From assembly GCA_021371965.1 (NCBI GenBank), contig JAJFVE010000160.1, positions 1 to 64,000 on the forward strand: a stretch of DNA of 64,000 nt, in the 5' to 3' direction. Under the pieces are notes generated by a model. It did no database searches, was not told the origin of the DNA, and worked only from the letters and a program-made list of their open reading frames with translations. The position numbers and the translations under genes were made by a program. Shown in pieces: positions 53,078 to 62,343 of the stretch (position 1 is its first letter; the number at the start of each line of letters is the position of its first letter). This DNA is from Planctomycetaceae bacterium (GTDB taxonomy: Bacteria; Planctomycetota; Phycisphaerae; SM23-33).

Positions 53078-56000
53078 ATGAGCGACCAGCCGAGTCTTGA
53101 ATCATTGGCACAGGTTCTGGAGAACCTCCGCCAGATGCGGGAGAAACTCTACGATCTGGAGCGACAGGTGCTGTCGATGCGCGCCCAGGCGATGAACCCG
53201 CCCCCCGCGGCGGCCGCACATCCCAAACCGCCCGCCGCGCCGGTCCCGCCGCCGATTCTTCCTGCTGCGACGCAGCGCGATGAACGCATTGGCTCCCCCG
53301 TGCCGCCGGCGGCAGCGCCGCCCCAGCCGCCTCGGGTGCCTCAAGCGCCTGCGGCCGCGGAAGTCTTCCCGCCCCTGCCGGCGCCCGCCAAGGCCGCGCC
53401 GAAGCCGCCCGCTTCACCCGCGCCGGCGCCGGCCTGCGACTTTCCGCCGCGTCCCCGCGTCACGCTCGAGCAGCGCATCGGCACGCGATGGATGCTGATG
53501 GTCGGCATCGCCATCCTGCTGGTAGGCGGATTCCTGTTCTACCGTTATGCCGTCGAGCACAAATGGATCAACCCCCTCACGCGCTGCATCATGGGCGTGA
53601 TCTGGGGGCTGGCCATGATCGGCGTGGCCGAGTGGACGCTGCGAAAGCAGATGCGGTACTTCGCAGCCGCCGTCTTCGGAGGCGGCATCGTCTGGCTTTA
53701 CACGACGTTCTACGTGGCCTCGCCCAGCGGGCTGTTCGCGGAGTTCCGCCTCATCGGGACCGAAGCGGCCTTTGCGGCGATGTGCGGCGTGACTGCCCTG
53801 GGGATGGTCCTGGCCCTTCGCAGCAACATGGTGACGACGGCCCTGATCTCGCTGATCGGCGCCATCATCACGCCGATCCTGCTCAGCACGGGCGTCGACC
53901 GCCAACTGGCGCTGATGACGTACCTGATCGTCATCAACGCCGGCTTCCTGTCCTTGGCGTTGTACAAGCGATGGCAGTGGCTGGCGCCGATCGCCCTGGC
54001 TGGCACGGTCGTGCTGGTCGCCGGGTGGACCGCAAAGTTCTACGACGGCGGCCAACTGACCAGCCAGTCCGTCCTCGCCTGGGTGCTGGCGGCCGAGTTC
54101 GCGGCGTTCCTGCTCGTGGCCGCCATGCGGGACCGTGCAGATTCCGCACTCTTGAACGCCCTGCTGCCGATCATCTGCGCGATCATGCTGGTCAATCTCT
54201 GGGCGCTGTGTGGTAAGACGGCGGCCGTGCACTGGTTCGCTATCGGCACACTGGCGGTGCTGGCGGGGGCAACGGCGTGGGCGCGGTGGCGCGAGGCGCC
54301 GGAACTGGCCGCGTCAGCGGTGATCGTGCTTGGCATTTCATTCTGGCTGTGGGCGATGGGGCACGCTCAGGCCGGCGTCGGCGTCCTGTGCGTCTACGGG
54401 TGGCTGATCGTGCTGGCGGCGCTGGCGGAATCTCTGCTGCAGCGCGAGGCCGTGTCGCCGACACTGGCGATTGCCGCCGGGGCCATCACCGTCCTGGGGT
54501 GGCTGATGCTCGCCGGCCAAAGCAGCGATCTTGGCCCGAGCCTGCTGGCGATGCAGTTGCTCGCCCTCGACGCGGTGGTGCTGACGCTCTGCCGCGCACA
54601 GCGGTGGCAGGCGGCGACTCTCGCCCCGCTCGGCTGGACGGTCGTCGCCGTCGCGGTGGCCGCATCGACGCTGCACTGGCCGATGTGGCACGCCATCACC
54701 TGGATGTGGGTCTACATGGGCCTGTTCGTTCTGCAGAGCGTGCTCGAGCGCGGCAGCGACCGCGGCGTGATCAACCCCGCCACGTTCGCGATCGCCGGTG
54801 CGGCGATGGCCGCGGGTTTCGTGGCATACGGATCGGGCCTGACCGACGCGATGTTCCTCGGCCATATGCTCGCCCTGGCCGTGGTGGCGATGACCCTATG
54901 CTGGGTGCTGAAGATGCACGCCCTGCGCCTGGGCGTGCTGGGCTGGACCGCCGCGGCCATGGGCATGTACTGGCTGGCCCAGCATGACGCTGTTGCCGCG
55001 ACGACGGCGGCGGGAAATCTCAACGTGCTCTGGTCGACGTTCATCTGGATTCTCTTTGCGATCTTCATCGCCGACGTGCTGCTGCGGGCAGCCTTCAAGC
55101 GCGGCGCCGAGGTCATCGACGGCCTGCAGTCGCTGGGGGCGATGGCGATGATGTTCACCTTCACCTACCTGCTGCTCGATGGGCAGTACCACAAGTGGAT
55201 GGGCCTGTACGCCGGCGGGTTGACGGTGTTCTGCACGGTCCTGACGGTGATGCTGCGCCGACTCTGGAGCAGCGCCTTGATGGGGCAAGTGTTCCTGGCG
55301 CAGGCGCTGGTGCTGGCGGCGCTGGCGATTCCCATCCAGTTCGACCGCTCGCTGGTGACGGTCGGCTGGGCGACAGAGGCCCTGGTCGCAATGGCGATGG
55401 CCAAGCGTCTGCACGTGAAGATGATCATGCTGATGTCGCTGGCGGTGCTGGCGCTGGCGGTGATTCATTATGCAGGCTTGGACTTTCGCGGCGACGCGGA
55501 CCTCGACATGGTCCTGTTCAGCGTGACCGTCACGCCCATCTCCCTGCGGCTGCTGCTGGGCGTGGGGCTTTCGGCCGTGATGTTAGCGTGCGCGGGCCTG
55601 CTGGGCCTGGGCGGCGGCTGCATCGACAGCGAAGAAACCGACACGGCCCTGGCGCTGATTCTGACCGCAGGCGGCGCGATCGTTTTCTACACCGTGACGC
55701 TCTTGACGATCCCGGCGCTGTCGGCGACGTGCTGGTGGCTGGCGATGGCGGCCGCCCTGGCGGCGCTGGCGATATGGAAGAGCTACCGCCGCATGGCCGT
55801 CATCGCCGTGCTGGCGCTGGGGGCAGTCGCCGTGAAGTGGGCCTGCTTCGACACGCTCGGCCGGCGCCTCAGCGAAGGGGCCGACATCGGCGGCATGTTC
55901 ATCCTCAATACGCAACTGCTTCTGGGCCTGGCCATCGCGGCCGCGGTCACGCTGATCTGGCACATCCGCAAGGCCGATTGGCCGTGGCTGGGCGGGCTGA

Positions 56001-56371
56001 CGACCGTTGCCAATCTGGCCGGCGCGCTGCTGGTGGCGTGGGCGGGCTGTTTCGAGGTCGACCGCTGGCTCGCGGCCGGCGGCGGCACGGAGTTCCTCTG
56101 GTCGCAGGAAATCATGGGCTGGTCGCTGTGGCTGGCCGCGTGGTCGACCATCCTGATCGTGCTGGGCTTCGCGTTCAAGCGGGCCGAAGTGCGCTACCTG
56201 GCGCTGGGAATGCTGCTGCTGGCGGTGATCACGATCCTCGTCCGCATCCTCAAAGACGCCGACACGATCTGGCAGATCCTCAGCTTCATGGGCCTGGGCA
56301 TCCTCCTGGTGGCCGGAGCCTGGATCTACTCAATCAAGTTCCGCCCCGCGCAGCATTCCATGGACTCCTGA
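53078..56371 (+). CDS. DUF2339 giant polytopic membrane protein
   Basis: 1097 residues from the ATG at 53078 (AAAGGA 7 bases upstream). Residues 1-45 form a short coiled coil (SLESLAQVLENLRQMREKLYDLERQVLSMRAQ). Residues 50-140 are Pro/Ala-rich. The rest is a long series of hydrophobic helices, well over twenty, starting with RPRVTLEQRIGTRWMLMVGIAILLVGGFLFYRYAVEHKWI, the DUF2339 opening. Function unknown in the literature I know. Common in Planctomycetota and Bacteroidota. It stands alone on its strand. Confidence 0.85.
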   Translation: MSDQPSLESLAQVLENLRQMREKLYDLERQVLSMRAQAMNPPPAAAAHPKPPAAPVPPPILPAATQRDERIGSPVPPAAAPPQPPRVPQAPAAAEVFPPLPAPAKAAPKPPASPAPAPACDFPPRPRVTLEQRIGTRWMLMVGIAILLVGGFLFYRYAVEHKWINPLTRCIMGVIWGLAMIGVAEWTLRKQMRYFAAAVFGGGIVWLYTTFYVASPSGLFAEFRLIGTEAAFAAMCGVTALGMVLALRSNMVTTALISLIGAIITPILLSTGVDRQLALMTYLIVINAGFLSLALYKRWQWLAPIALAGTVVLVAGWTAKFYDGGQLTSQSVLAWVLAAEFAAFLLVAAMRDRADSALLNALLPIICAIMLVNLWALCGKTAAVHWFAIGTLAVLAGATAWARWREAPELAASAVIVLGISFWLWAMGHAQAGVGVLCVYGWLIVLAALAESLLQREAVSPTLAIAAGAITVLGWLMLAGQSSDLGPSLLAMQLLALDAVVLTLCRAQRWQAATLAPLGWTVVAVAVAASTLHWPMWHAITWMWVYMGLFVLQSVLERGSDRGVINPATFAIAGAAMAAGFVAYGSGLTDAMFLGHMLALAVVAMTLCWVLKMHALRLGVLGWTAAAMGMYWLAQHDAVAATTAAGNLNVLWSTFIWILFAIFIADVLLRAAFKRGAEVIDGLQSLGAMAMMFTFTYLLLDGQYHKWMGLYAGGLTVFCTVLTVMLRRLWSSALMGQVFLAQALVLAALAIPIQFDRSLVTVGWATEALVAMAMAKRLHVKMIMLMSLAVLALAVIHYAGLDFRGDADLDMVLFSVTVTPISLRLLLGVGLSAVMLACAGLLGLGGGCIDSEETDTALALILTAGGAIVFYTVTLLTIPALSATCWWLAMAAALAALAIWKSYRRMAVIAVLALGAVAVKWACFDTLGRRLSEGADIGGMFILNTQLLLGLAIAAAVTLIWHIRKADWPWLGGLTTVANLAGALLVAWAGCFEVDRWLAAGGGTEFLWSQEIMGWSLWLAAWSTILIVLGFAFKRAEVRYLALGMLLLAVITILVRILKDADTIWQILSFMGLGILLVAGAWIYSIKFRPAQHSMDS

Positions 56372-56579
56372 GACGACAAAGACGGTCGTGGACCTGACCC
56401 GCGAACTTCCGCCTGATAAGAAAAGGGACCTGGCGGTTAGCCCGTTTTCACTGTTGAACAGCGACGGCGGAGGCAACGGATAGGGCAGACAGTTGCCCCG
56501 ACTCCAGCAATTGGGTATATGAAGGACAAGTGCTAACTGTGCCCAATCAACAGGCTATCGGGCCGAAGCAGGCATCAAA

Positions 56580-57041
56580 ATGATATCTCACCGAATGCTG
56601 CGAATCGGGTTCATAGTGATCTTGGGAGTTATCGTCTTTGTGTCAAGCGTTTGGTACCTCCTCCGAGTCCCAGGTATCAGTAATCCAGATGTTATTCACG
56701 CTTTGCGAGCAGTCCGAATAGCCTATTACCAAAGCAAAGTCGCCGGCGGATACTGGAATGACGAGATGGTTAACCAAGGGAAGAAGATGGCCCACCTGCC
56801 CTTGCAAGATCGTCTTGATTTCTACAGGACCATACTAGTTGAGTACGATCTGGAGACGGAGACAGCCATCCTTTTTGTTGAGTTGCTTGGAACGGATTCC
56901 GCAGCCCTACGAACAGACTTGTTACACATAAAGAGCAGCGAATCCTACGGTAAGATGCAGGAAACGGAGCGCAAGAGGATAGAGGCTTGGCTGGAGTACC
57001 TTAAGAGGTTGCAAGCGATAGGCACGGCGCCGGCCTACTAG
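56580..57041 (+). CDS. hypothetical membrane-anchored protein
   Basis: 153 residues. One N-terminal membrane helix (LRIGFIVILGVIVFVSSVWYLL) is followed by a soluble helical part (ALRAVRIAYYQSKVAGGYWNDEM, LEYDLETETAILFVELLG style). Codon use is visibly less GC-rich than the neighbours. No family was recognised. It is the first of three orphan genes in 56580-58209 that are separated by repeats, which suggests foreign or fast-changing DNA. Confidence 0.55.
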   Translation: MISHRMLRIGFIVILGVIVFVSSVWYLLRVPGISNPDVIHALRAVRIAYYQSKVAGGYWNDEMVNQGKKMAHLPLQDRLDFYRTILVEYDLETETAILFVELLGTDSAALRTDLLHIKSSESYGKMQETERKRIEAWLEYLKRLQAIGTAPAY

Positions 57042-57060
57042 CTAGCATATGGCGCCCAGG

Positions 57061-57230
57061 CATCGCCTTCTGTTCCGCTTCCCCATTGCCGGCGGCAAGG
57101 ATCTCCGTGGCGGCCGTGTTGACGCTCGCCCGCACGGGGGCTAGGCCAAGCCACACCTCCGCGCCGTCCCCATTGCCTGCTGGCACAGTTGCCAGGCGGG
57201 GGGTAGAATCTGGGCGTGGGAGCGATGGCA
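57061..57230. repeat. interspersed repeat, copy A
   Basis: This segment shares CGCCTTCTG, then GGC.GCAAGGATC.CCGTGGC, and later TAGAAT..GGC.GTG with copy C at 58350-58475. It shares CCCCATTGCCTGCTGGCAC.GTTGCCAGGC with copy B at 57819-57860. The shared part forms a hairpin (GCCT..GGCA/TGCCAGGC). The 300-base gap 57042-57339 holds only this element. Confidence 0.6.
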
Positions 57231-57339
57231 AATATCGCAGCGATCACTGAGGCCTTAAAGAAGTAGCGATAGGGACATGCCTGCTGGCTGCTTAGTAGAT
57301 TGTCAGATTAAAGCGGATTGAGATACAAGGAGCGAGAAT

Positions 57340-57780
57340 ATGCCCGCGTTGTATAGCGTAATATGGCCGGCGCTCAGGTTCACAGAACCTCAGACAATAC
57401 TTCAAGGGTATATCGAAGCAGGACCGCTAGCCAGAACAACCTACAAAAGCATTTCCGCAGTGAATGCCGCCAGGGAATTCCTTTTGATTGACTCGCGGGG
57501 TGAACAGTACCAGGTCCGCAATATGCGCACCAGAAAAGCACCGGGCCCGTTCAAGCGAGCTATTCTTAGTGCTACCAATGCGTTTGTTGATGTTGAAATT
57601 GATCTGGTGCACGTCTCGTCCATCGCACTTGAAGAACTGAAAGACAAAATCAAATTGAACCTCGATGCATTTCCAGAGTTCTGGGAGGAATCTGACGATG
57701 TTGCTGAGCTAAAGGCAAAACTCGATAAATGCACATCTATCGATTCGATATTCGCCCTCCGTTTTCTCGGCATTAAGTAA
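57340..57780 (+). CDS. hypothetical protein
   Basis: 146 residues, AAGGAG 8 bases upstream of the ATG. The N-terminal half is strand-rich (YSVIWPALRFTEPQTILQGYIEA, FLLIDSRGEQYQVRNM). The C-terminal half is helical and acidic (ALEELKDKIKLNLDAFPEFWEESDDVAELKAKLDKC). No family was recognised. It is relatively AT-rich. It sits between repeat copies A and B. Small acidic orphan genes among repeats can be immunity proteins, but no toxin is seen here. Confidence 0.55.
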   Translation: MPALYSVIWPALRFTEPQTILQGYIEAGPLARTTYKSISAVNAAREFLLIDSRGEQYQVRNMRTRKAPGPFKRAILSATNAFVDVEIDLVHVSSIALEELKDKIKLNLDAFPEFWEESDDVAELKAKLDKCTSIDSIFALRFLGIK

Positions 57781-57818
57781 ATACCAGAATCGAGACGAAG
57801 ACAGATGCATGGCACTCC

Positions 57819-57860
57819 CGCCGGCCCCATTGCCTGCTGGCACTGTTGCCAGGCATCGGT
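57819..57860. repeat. interspersed repeat, copy B
   Basis: Short copy with CCCCATTGCCTGCTGGCACTGTTGCCAGGC-type sequence (30 of 34 bases or so like copy A), placed between two orphan genes. Confidence 0.5.
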
Positions 57861-57885
57861 ACAACACATACAATACCGGCGAAAC

Positions 57886-58209
57886 ATGGAAGACTACGTC
57901 GACGATATCAAGAAGCGTTCGATTTTAATTGTCGCCCATTCAGACGACAATGTGAAGGTGGTTCTACAGCTCGGGGGTTCTGCAATTCTTGGAGACGAGG
58001 CATCCAGAATGAGGATTGAGTACGACACGGAAGATCAGTTAGCGAGCATCCTTCAACGTCTTCGGGACGCGGGTATTGCGTTTGCTGGAGGGAGTTCAGG
58101 ATGGCCGCCAGCCGAGGTTGCCGTTCTATTGCGAGACAAAGGGAAGGTTCACGGCGAAATCCGGGAAATCATTAGATGGTACCACGAAATAGTTGTGCGG
58201 CCACGCTAA
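57886..58209 (+). CDS. hypothetical protein
   Basis: 107 residues from the ATG at 57886. The beginning is MEDYVDDIKKRSILIVAHSDDNVKVVLQLGGSAILGDEASRM. The middle is EDQLASILQRLRDAGIAFAGGSSGWPPAEVAVLLRDKG, and the end is a helix with HGEIREIIRWYHEIVV. A compact alpha/beta protein of unknown family. No strong ribosome site. It lies between repeat copies B and C. Confidence 0.5.
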   Translation: MEDYVDDIKKRSILIVAHSDDNVKVVLQLGGSAILGDEASRMRIEYDTEDQLASILQRLRDAGIAFAGGSSGWPPAEVAVLLRDKGKVHGEIREIIRWYHEIVVRPR

Positions 58210-58349
58210 GAGGGATATTCCCTACTCGCCCGGTCACGCTCCCATCCTGATCAGGTGCCGGCCCTGATTGTCGTTTATCAAGTCGCTGCTATGCTTCCGG
58301 TCGCTCTGGACTTCACGCGTTTCGCTTGTCGGTTGCGTGCGCTAGGCAG

Positions 58350-58475
58350 CGCCTTCTGCTGCGTGTCGCCATTGGCGGCAGCAAGGATCGCCGTGGCCGC
58401 CAAGCCGCCCCCGACTCGCGCCCCATCGCGTGCTGGCCCAACTGCAAGGCACAGAGTAGAATACGGCTGTGTGAC
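58350..58475. repeat. interspersed repeat, copy C
   Basis: Degenerate copy of the element at 57061-57230, with the same order of shared blocks. It ends close to a truncated small frame. The 690-base stretch 58210-58901 contains only this, the remnant at 58541, the inverted repeat and the hairpin cluster. Confidence 0.5.
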
Positions 58476-58540
58476 CAATACGCAATTACTTCAGGATTTT
58501 CTAGCAATCCTTGTCTGATCTTACTGCAAAGGGTACTGGC

Positions 58541-58657
58541 ATGAGGCCAAAATACTTCGTCCCATGGACAGCTAGCGCGATGGTCCTGACGCTACTCTGG
58601 GTTATCCGGGGACACCATACAGGTTTTTGGGTTCAATCCGGACCGCTGCAACCATAA
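58541..58657 (+). pseudogene. short membrane-protein remnant cut by an inverted-repeat element
   Basis: A 38-residue frame (MRPKYFVPWTASAMVLTLLW...) begins like a membrane protein behind AAAGGG. It runs into the 19-bp inverted repeat at 58609 and stops inside it. This suggests that the element inserted into a former gene. Weak evidence. Confidence 0.3.
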
Positions 58658-58674
58658 AACCTGTATGGTGTCCC
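58609..58674. repeat. REP/MITE-like 19-bp inverted repeat
   Basis: GGGACACCATACAGGTTTT (58609-58627) and its exact complement (58656-58674) enclose 28 bases. The GGGACACCATAC end is of the kind seen at REP or small insertion-element ends. No transposase is nearby. Confidence 0.65.
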
Positions 58675-58691
58675 GAATGGCACGGAGCCAA

Positions 58692-58827
58692 CCGCCTCGC
58701 AGAGGCGGCAGGTTGTCGGCTTTGGCAGGGCTTTAGAAACCTTCCGCCTCTGCGAGGCGGGGAAATATGATGCACTTCTTCCGGAGGCTCACGCCTCCGG
58801 CTAAATTCTGGAGCCTCTTCGAGGCTC
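58692..58827. repeat. cluster of four GC-rich palindromes
   Basis: Near-perfect palindromes stand in a row: CCGCCTCGCAGAGGCGG (58692-58708), CCGCCTCTGCGAGGCGG (58744-58760), GGAGGCTCACGCCTCC (about 58782-58797) and GAGCCTCTTCGAGGCTC (about 58811-58827). The first two are complements of each other. They lie downstream of the GH29-like gene at 58902. Confidence 0.55.
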
Positions 58828-58901
58828 AGATATTCTGCCTCAGTGATCTCTGTGCCTCTGTGGTCAATTTTCACTGATCACTGAAAGCTGAGAGCTGAGA
58901 G

Positions 58902-59843
58902 CTACTCCTTCTTGGCCGTGCCCAAGGCTTTGGCGATGGCTTTGAGCGGGACCATGCACGGGTCGGCGATGTGGCCGTTGTCTTTGTCGAAGGCCACGTC
59001 CCAGGTCACCACGCCGCCTTTGTCGGTGATGCTCTTGGTGAGCTGCACCGCCGCCTCGGGCGAGAAGCGCGAAGCCTCGCGCTGCTTGCACGCCCCGCCC
59101 CAGTTGTGGGCCATGTGCGTCAGGATGTGCCACTGTGCGCCGCTGACCCACCGCCCGCCGCACATGCCGACAGACGGAACATGCTGATTGCCTGCCGTGA
59201 AGTCGTCGTAGGGCGTGTTGCGCCGCGGACCGTGGCCGGGGCTGAATCCGATGATCGCGTCGGGATTGCCGCTGCGGGCGGCGGCCGCGATGAGCTTCTG
59301 CGCCTCGGCGATTCCGGTGTTGTTGTCAAACCACCACCCGCTGACGCGCGTACCATAGCGCTTGGAGAGTTCCTCGACCGTGGCGGCGGCGCTCTTGTAG
59401 CTCTCGGGTGGATTGATCCCCATGCCCGTGGGGTAGTACAGCATCAGCCGCACGCCGTGCTTGGGCAACTCGTCGCCGAGGTCCATGATCAAGTCGCGCG
59501 TGGGGTACTTGCCGTCGCGGAAGGCTTTCGTCGGGGCCAGTTGCAGCCCCATGTGCCGCGTGGTGATCTGGAACCACCCGGCCCCGAGGCCTTCGAGTTG
59601 ATCGGCAAGGCCTTTGACGTCGAAGTTGTTGACGGCCTTGTCCCATTTTTCTTCCGAGCCGAACTTGCCGAACAGGGCCTGGGAGTAATGGAACATCACG
59701 CCGAACTTGCCCTTGTGCATCCAGTCGGTCTTGTGGGGCTTCTTGTCGTCCTGGGCGCCAGCGGGGCCGGCGGTGGCAGCGGCCAAAAGAAAGGCGCAGA
59801 CCGCAACGGCGGCAAAGCACAAAAGTAAGTTGGTCTTTTTCAT
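58902..59843 (-). CDS. secreted alpha-L-fucosidase-like (GH29-type) protein, catalytic domain only
   Basis: 313 residues. Signal peptide LLLCFAAVAVCAFLLAAATAGPAGA. One GH29-like domain: DWMHKGKFGVMFHYSQALFG, AGWFQITTRHMGLQL, VRLMLYYPTGMG and VSGWWFDNN with the candidate nucleophile Asp. Near the end is GGVVTWDVAF. No DNRLRE domain follows, unlike the relatives at 47245 and 59986. The ribosome site is weak (GAGAAG). It belongs with the double-domain paralogue upstream as a small gene family. Confidence 0.75.
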   Translation of the reverse strand: MKKTNLLLCFAAVAVCAFLLAAATAGPAGAQDDKKPHKTDWMHKGKFGVMFHYSQALFGKFGSEEKWDKAVNNFDVKGLADQLEGLGAGWFQITTRHMGLQLAPTKAFRDGKYPTRDLIMDLGDELPKHGVRLMLYYPTGMGINPPESYKSAAATVEELSKRYGTRVSGWWFDNNTGIAEAQKLIAAAARSGNPDAIIGFSPGHGPRRNTPYDDFTAGNQHVPSVGMCGGRWVSGAQWHILTHMAHNWGGACKQREASRFSPEAAVQLTKSITDKGGVVTWDVAFDKDNGHIADPCMVPLKAIAKALGTAKKE

Positions 59844-59899
59844 GGTGTCTTCTCATGTAACGGACGGCGGACCTTGTGGACAGCGTGGACCTGCATTTC

Positions 59900-59940
59900 C
59901 GTTCTCGTCCTCGTCGTCGTCCTCGTCCTCGGTTTCTGTC
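59900..59940. repeat. low-complexity CTCGTC repeat in a leader
   Basis: The stretch consists of repeated TCGTCC/TCGTCG units between the two GH29-like genes. It may be a slippage-prone microsatellite. No gene is present here. Confidence 0.5.
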
Positions 59941-59985
59941 CAAAAACATCCAGGGCGGCGTCGGCGCCGCCGCACTCCAGGGGGT

Positions 59986-62343
59986 TCATTTCTTCTGGTA
60001 GATCACCAGGCGCGGACCGTTGGGGTGGTCCTTCTCGTTGTAGGGCTCGCTGTCGAAGGCGTGCCACGTCATCGAGAACCGCTGCCATGCCGCCCCCAGG
60101 TCGGCCGGGGCCGTGCGGAAGCCGCCGTTGGTCGCCCCGCCCAGCCAGGCCTTGACGATCTCGGTCACGTCGATCTCCAGCATGCCGGGCTTGATCAGGT
60201 ACTGCGTCTGCATGCCTTCCTTGGCGTAGTTGGCCAGGTACCAGCGATAGTCGCGCTCGCCGATCTCGTTGAGATATCGCGCGACGGTCAGTTGGTTGCG
60301 CTCGGAAGCAGGATTGCCGACGGCCTCGCCCTTGAAGTACAGGTACAGCCGCGCCTGCACGAGCGGCTTGCTCTTGTCGACCTTGGACAGGTCAAACAGC
60401 AGTTGAGATCGCACGAAATGCATGTGCGTCTGCCCGACGCCGATCAACACGCCCAGGCTCTCCTGCCGCTCGGGGAACCAGTCCATCTTGGCGCTGATGG
60501 CGCGGGCCTTGGTATGCACCAGCGTGACGGCCGTCGCGTCGGCCGGCGGCGCGCCCAGCACGGGGTTGACGGGCAGCTTTTCGGCAACAATCTTCACCTC
60601 TCGCGTGGCGGTCGTGGCGTTCTTGCCGGCCGCGGCCAGGCAGGGCAGGTCGCCTTCCGAGATCAGCCCCTTATCGGTCAGCGAGCTGCGCCAACTGATA
60701 ACGCCGCCGGGAATGACGATCTTGCTGGTGATCTCGGCAACCTTGTCCGGCGTGTAGCCGCCGGCCTTCCACTTATCGCTGCGGCGGTAGCCCAGGAACG
60801 CCAGCGTGTGCCACTGCAATCCCTGGACGATGCGCGACTCGCACTCGAGTCCGCCGGCGTTCATCTCCTGGCCGTTTGTGAAATCCTCGACCGGCGACTT
60901 TCTCGCGTGGGGCACGCCGCCGCTGATGGAGATCAGCGCCTCGGGATTGCCGCTGCGCGCGGCGTCCGCAGCGGACTTGAACACCTCGCCCGTCGCATCG
61001 CGATTGTCAAACCACCACGCGCCGACCTTCTTGCCGTAGCGTTTGGACAGTTCCGCGACGGCCTTGACGTCGGCCTCGTTGCCCAATGGCATCATCAGAA
61101 TCAGGGCGATCTTGTTGGCGGCCAGTTCGTCGGCCAGTTCGGCAATCACGTCGCGCGCGGGAAAGAGCTTGTCGCCGCGCGTCTCGGGCGCCAGCGGCGG
61201 CGCGCCGGCCTGGCGGGCCGCGATCATCAGGTATCCGGCCTTGAGCTCGACAAGCTGCTTGACGAGCCCCTTGACGTCGAAATCCTTGACGGTCGCTTCC
61301 CAGGCGGCTGCGTCATTGCCACCCTTGCCTGTGCTATAGAGCACCGAGACGCCCCACCGGGCGTTGAAGAGCCAGTCGGTCTTGGACGCCGCGGCCGCCG
61401 CGACGCCGGCGGCGGTGATGCCCTTTGCCGCGGGAGTGTCTCGCTTGCAGCCGCGCGCGGCTTCGTTGATCGCCTTGAGATACGGCAGCAGGTCCTGGCG
61501 GATCAAGCCGTTCATTTCCCACGAGGTGTCCCAGGTGATCACGCCGCCGCCATTGACGTGCTGCACAGTGATCTGGGCGACTTTGCCCGGGGTGAGTCCC
61601 TGCCGTGGAGCGCCGTGGTCCTTGTCGTTACCGCCCCAGTTCTTGCCCAGCAGCGTCAGCGTATGCCACTGCAGGCCCTGGATGAACCGCTCAGTGCAGT
61701 TCACGGTGCCGGCCGAGGCGTTGTTGCCGGCCGTGTAGTCTTCGTACGGGCTGTTGCGCTGGTTGCCCTTGGGCGGGCTGAATGCGATCAGGGTGTCGGG
61801 ATTTCCGCTGCGGGCGGCGTCGGCGATGGCCTTCTGGCGGGTCTCGTCGCCGCAGTTGTTGTCGAGCCACCAGCCGCTGACCTTCTTGCCGTAGCGTTTG
61901 GACAACTCGCCGATGATCTCGATGTTCTTGGCCACGCCGCCGGCATCGCCCATGAACGTCGGATAGTACAACATCAGCCGCATGCCGTTCTTGTTCAGCT
62001 CATCCGACAACTCGGGCACCAGGTCGCGCGTGGGAAACTTGCCGTCGTCGACGAGCTTGTTGGGGCACAGGCCGTTGCCATAATGTGCAGCCGTGATCAG
62101 CAGGTAGCCCGCCCCGACGTCCTTGAGCTGCGCGACGAGCCCCTTGACATCAAAACCACTTACGACCTTGTTCCAGTCTTCCTTGGTCTGAAGCTTTCCG
62201 GAGCGCTGGCCGGACGAAAAGTGATACATCACACCCCAGCGGGCGTTGTACAGCCAGTCGGTCTTGTGGGCCGGCGCTTCCTGCGCCAGCACGGGCGATG
62301 CGGCAAAGGCCGCCACGATGGCGATAGCAGTCAGACGGAGCAT
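59986..62343 (-). CDS. secreted protein with two tandem GH29-like domains and a DNRLRE-like domain
   Basis: 785 residues from the ATG at 62343 (AAAGGG upstream). Signal peptide LTAIAIVAAFAASPVLA. First domain about 25-310: DWLYNARWGVMYHFSSG, RLMLYYPTFMG and VSGWWLDNN. Second domain about 325-590: DWLFNARWGVSVLYSTG, ALILMMPLG and VGAWWFDNR. The C-terminal beta domain (HMHFVRSQLLFDLSKVDKSKPLVQARLYLYFKG, IDVTEIVKAWLGGATNGGFR) matches that of the gene at 47245. The second catalytic domain is more divergent, so it may bind rather than cut. An internal duplication of a catalytic unit is clear. Confidence 0.75.
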   Translation of the reverse strand: MLRLTAIAIVAAFAASPVLAQEAPAHKTDWLYNARWGVMYHFSSGQRSGKLQTKEDWNKVVSGFDVKGLVAQLKDVGAGYLLITAAHYGNGLCPNKLVDDGKFPTRDLVPELSDELNKNGMRLMLYYPTFMGDAGGVAKNIEIIGELSKRYGKKVSGWWLDNNCGDETRQKAIADAARSGNPDTLIAFSPPKGNQRNSPYEDYTAGNNASAGTVNCTERFIQGLQWHTLTLLGKNWGGNDKDHGAPRQGLTPGKVAQITVQHVNGGGVITWDTSWEMNGLIRQDLLPYLKAINEAARGCKRDTPAAKGITAAGVAAAAASKTDWLFNARWGVSVLYSTGKGGNDAAAWEATVKDFDVKGLVKQLVELKAGYLMIAARQAGAPPLAPETRGDKLFPARDVIAELADELAANKIALILMMPLGNEADVKAVAELSKRYGKKVGAWWFDNRDATGEVFKSAADAARSGNPEALISISGGVPHARKSPVEDFTNGQEMNAGGLECESRIVQGLQWHTLAFLGYRRSDKWKAGGYTPDKVAEITSKIVIPGGVISWRSSLTDKGLISEGDLPCLAAAGKNATTATREVKIVAEKLPVNPVLGAPPADATAVTLVHTKARAISAKMDWFPERQESLGVLIGVGQTHMHFVRSQLLFDLSKVDKSKPLVQARLYLYFKGEAVGNPASERNQLTVARYLNEIGERDYRWYLANYAKEGMQTQYLIKPGMLEIDVTEIVKAWLGGATNGGFRTAPADLGAAWQRFSMTWHAFDSEPYNEKDHPNGPRLVIYQKK

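Noticed and set aside
57061..58475. Integron attC sites between the orphan genes
   Set aside because: The repeats form hairpins and alternate with genes, but I could not find the GTTRRRY and RYYYAAC core pair, and no integron integrase is in the window.
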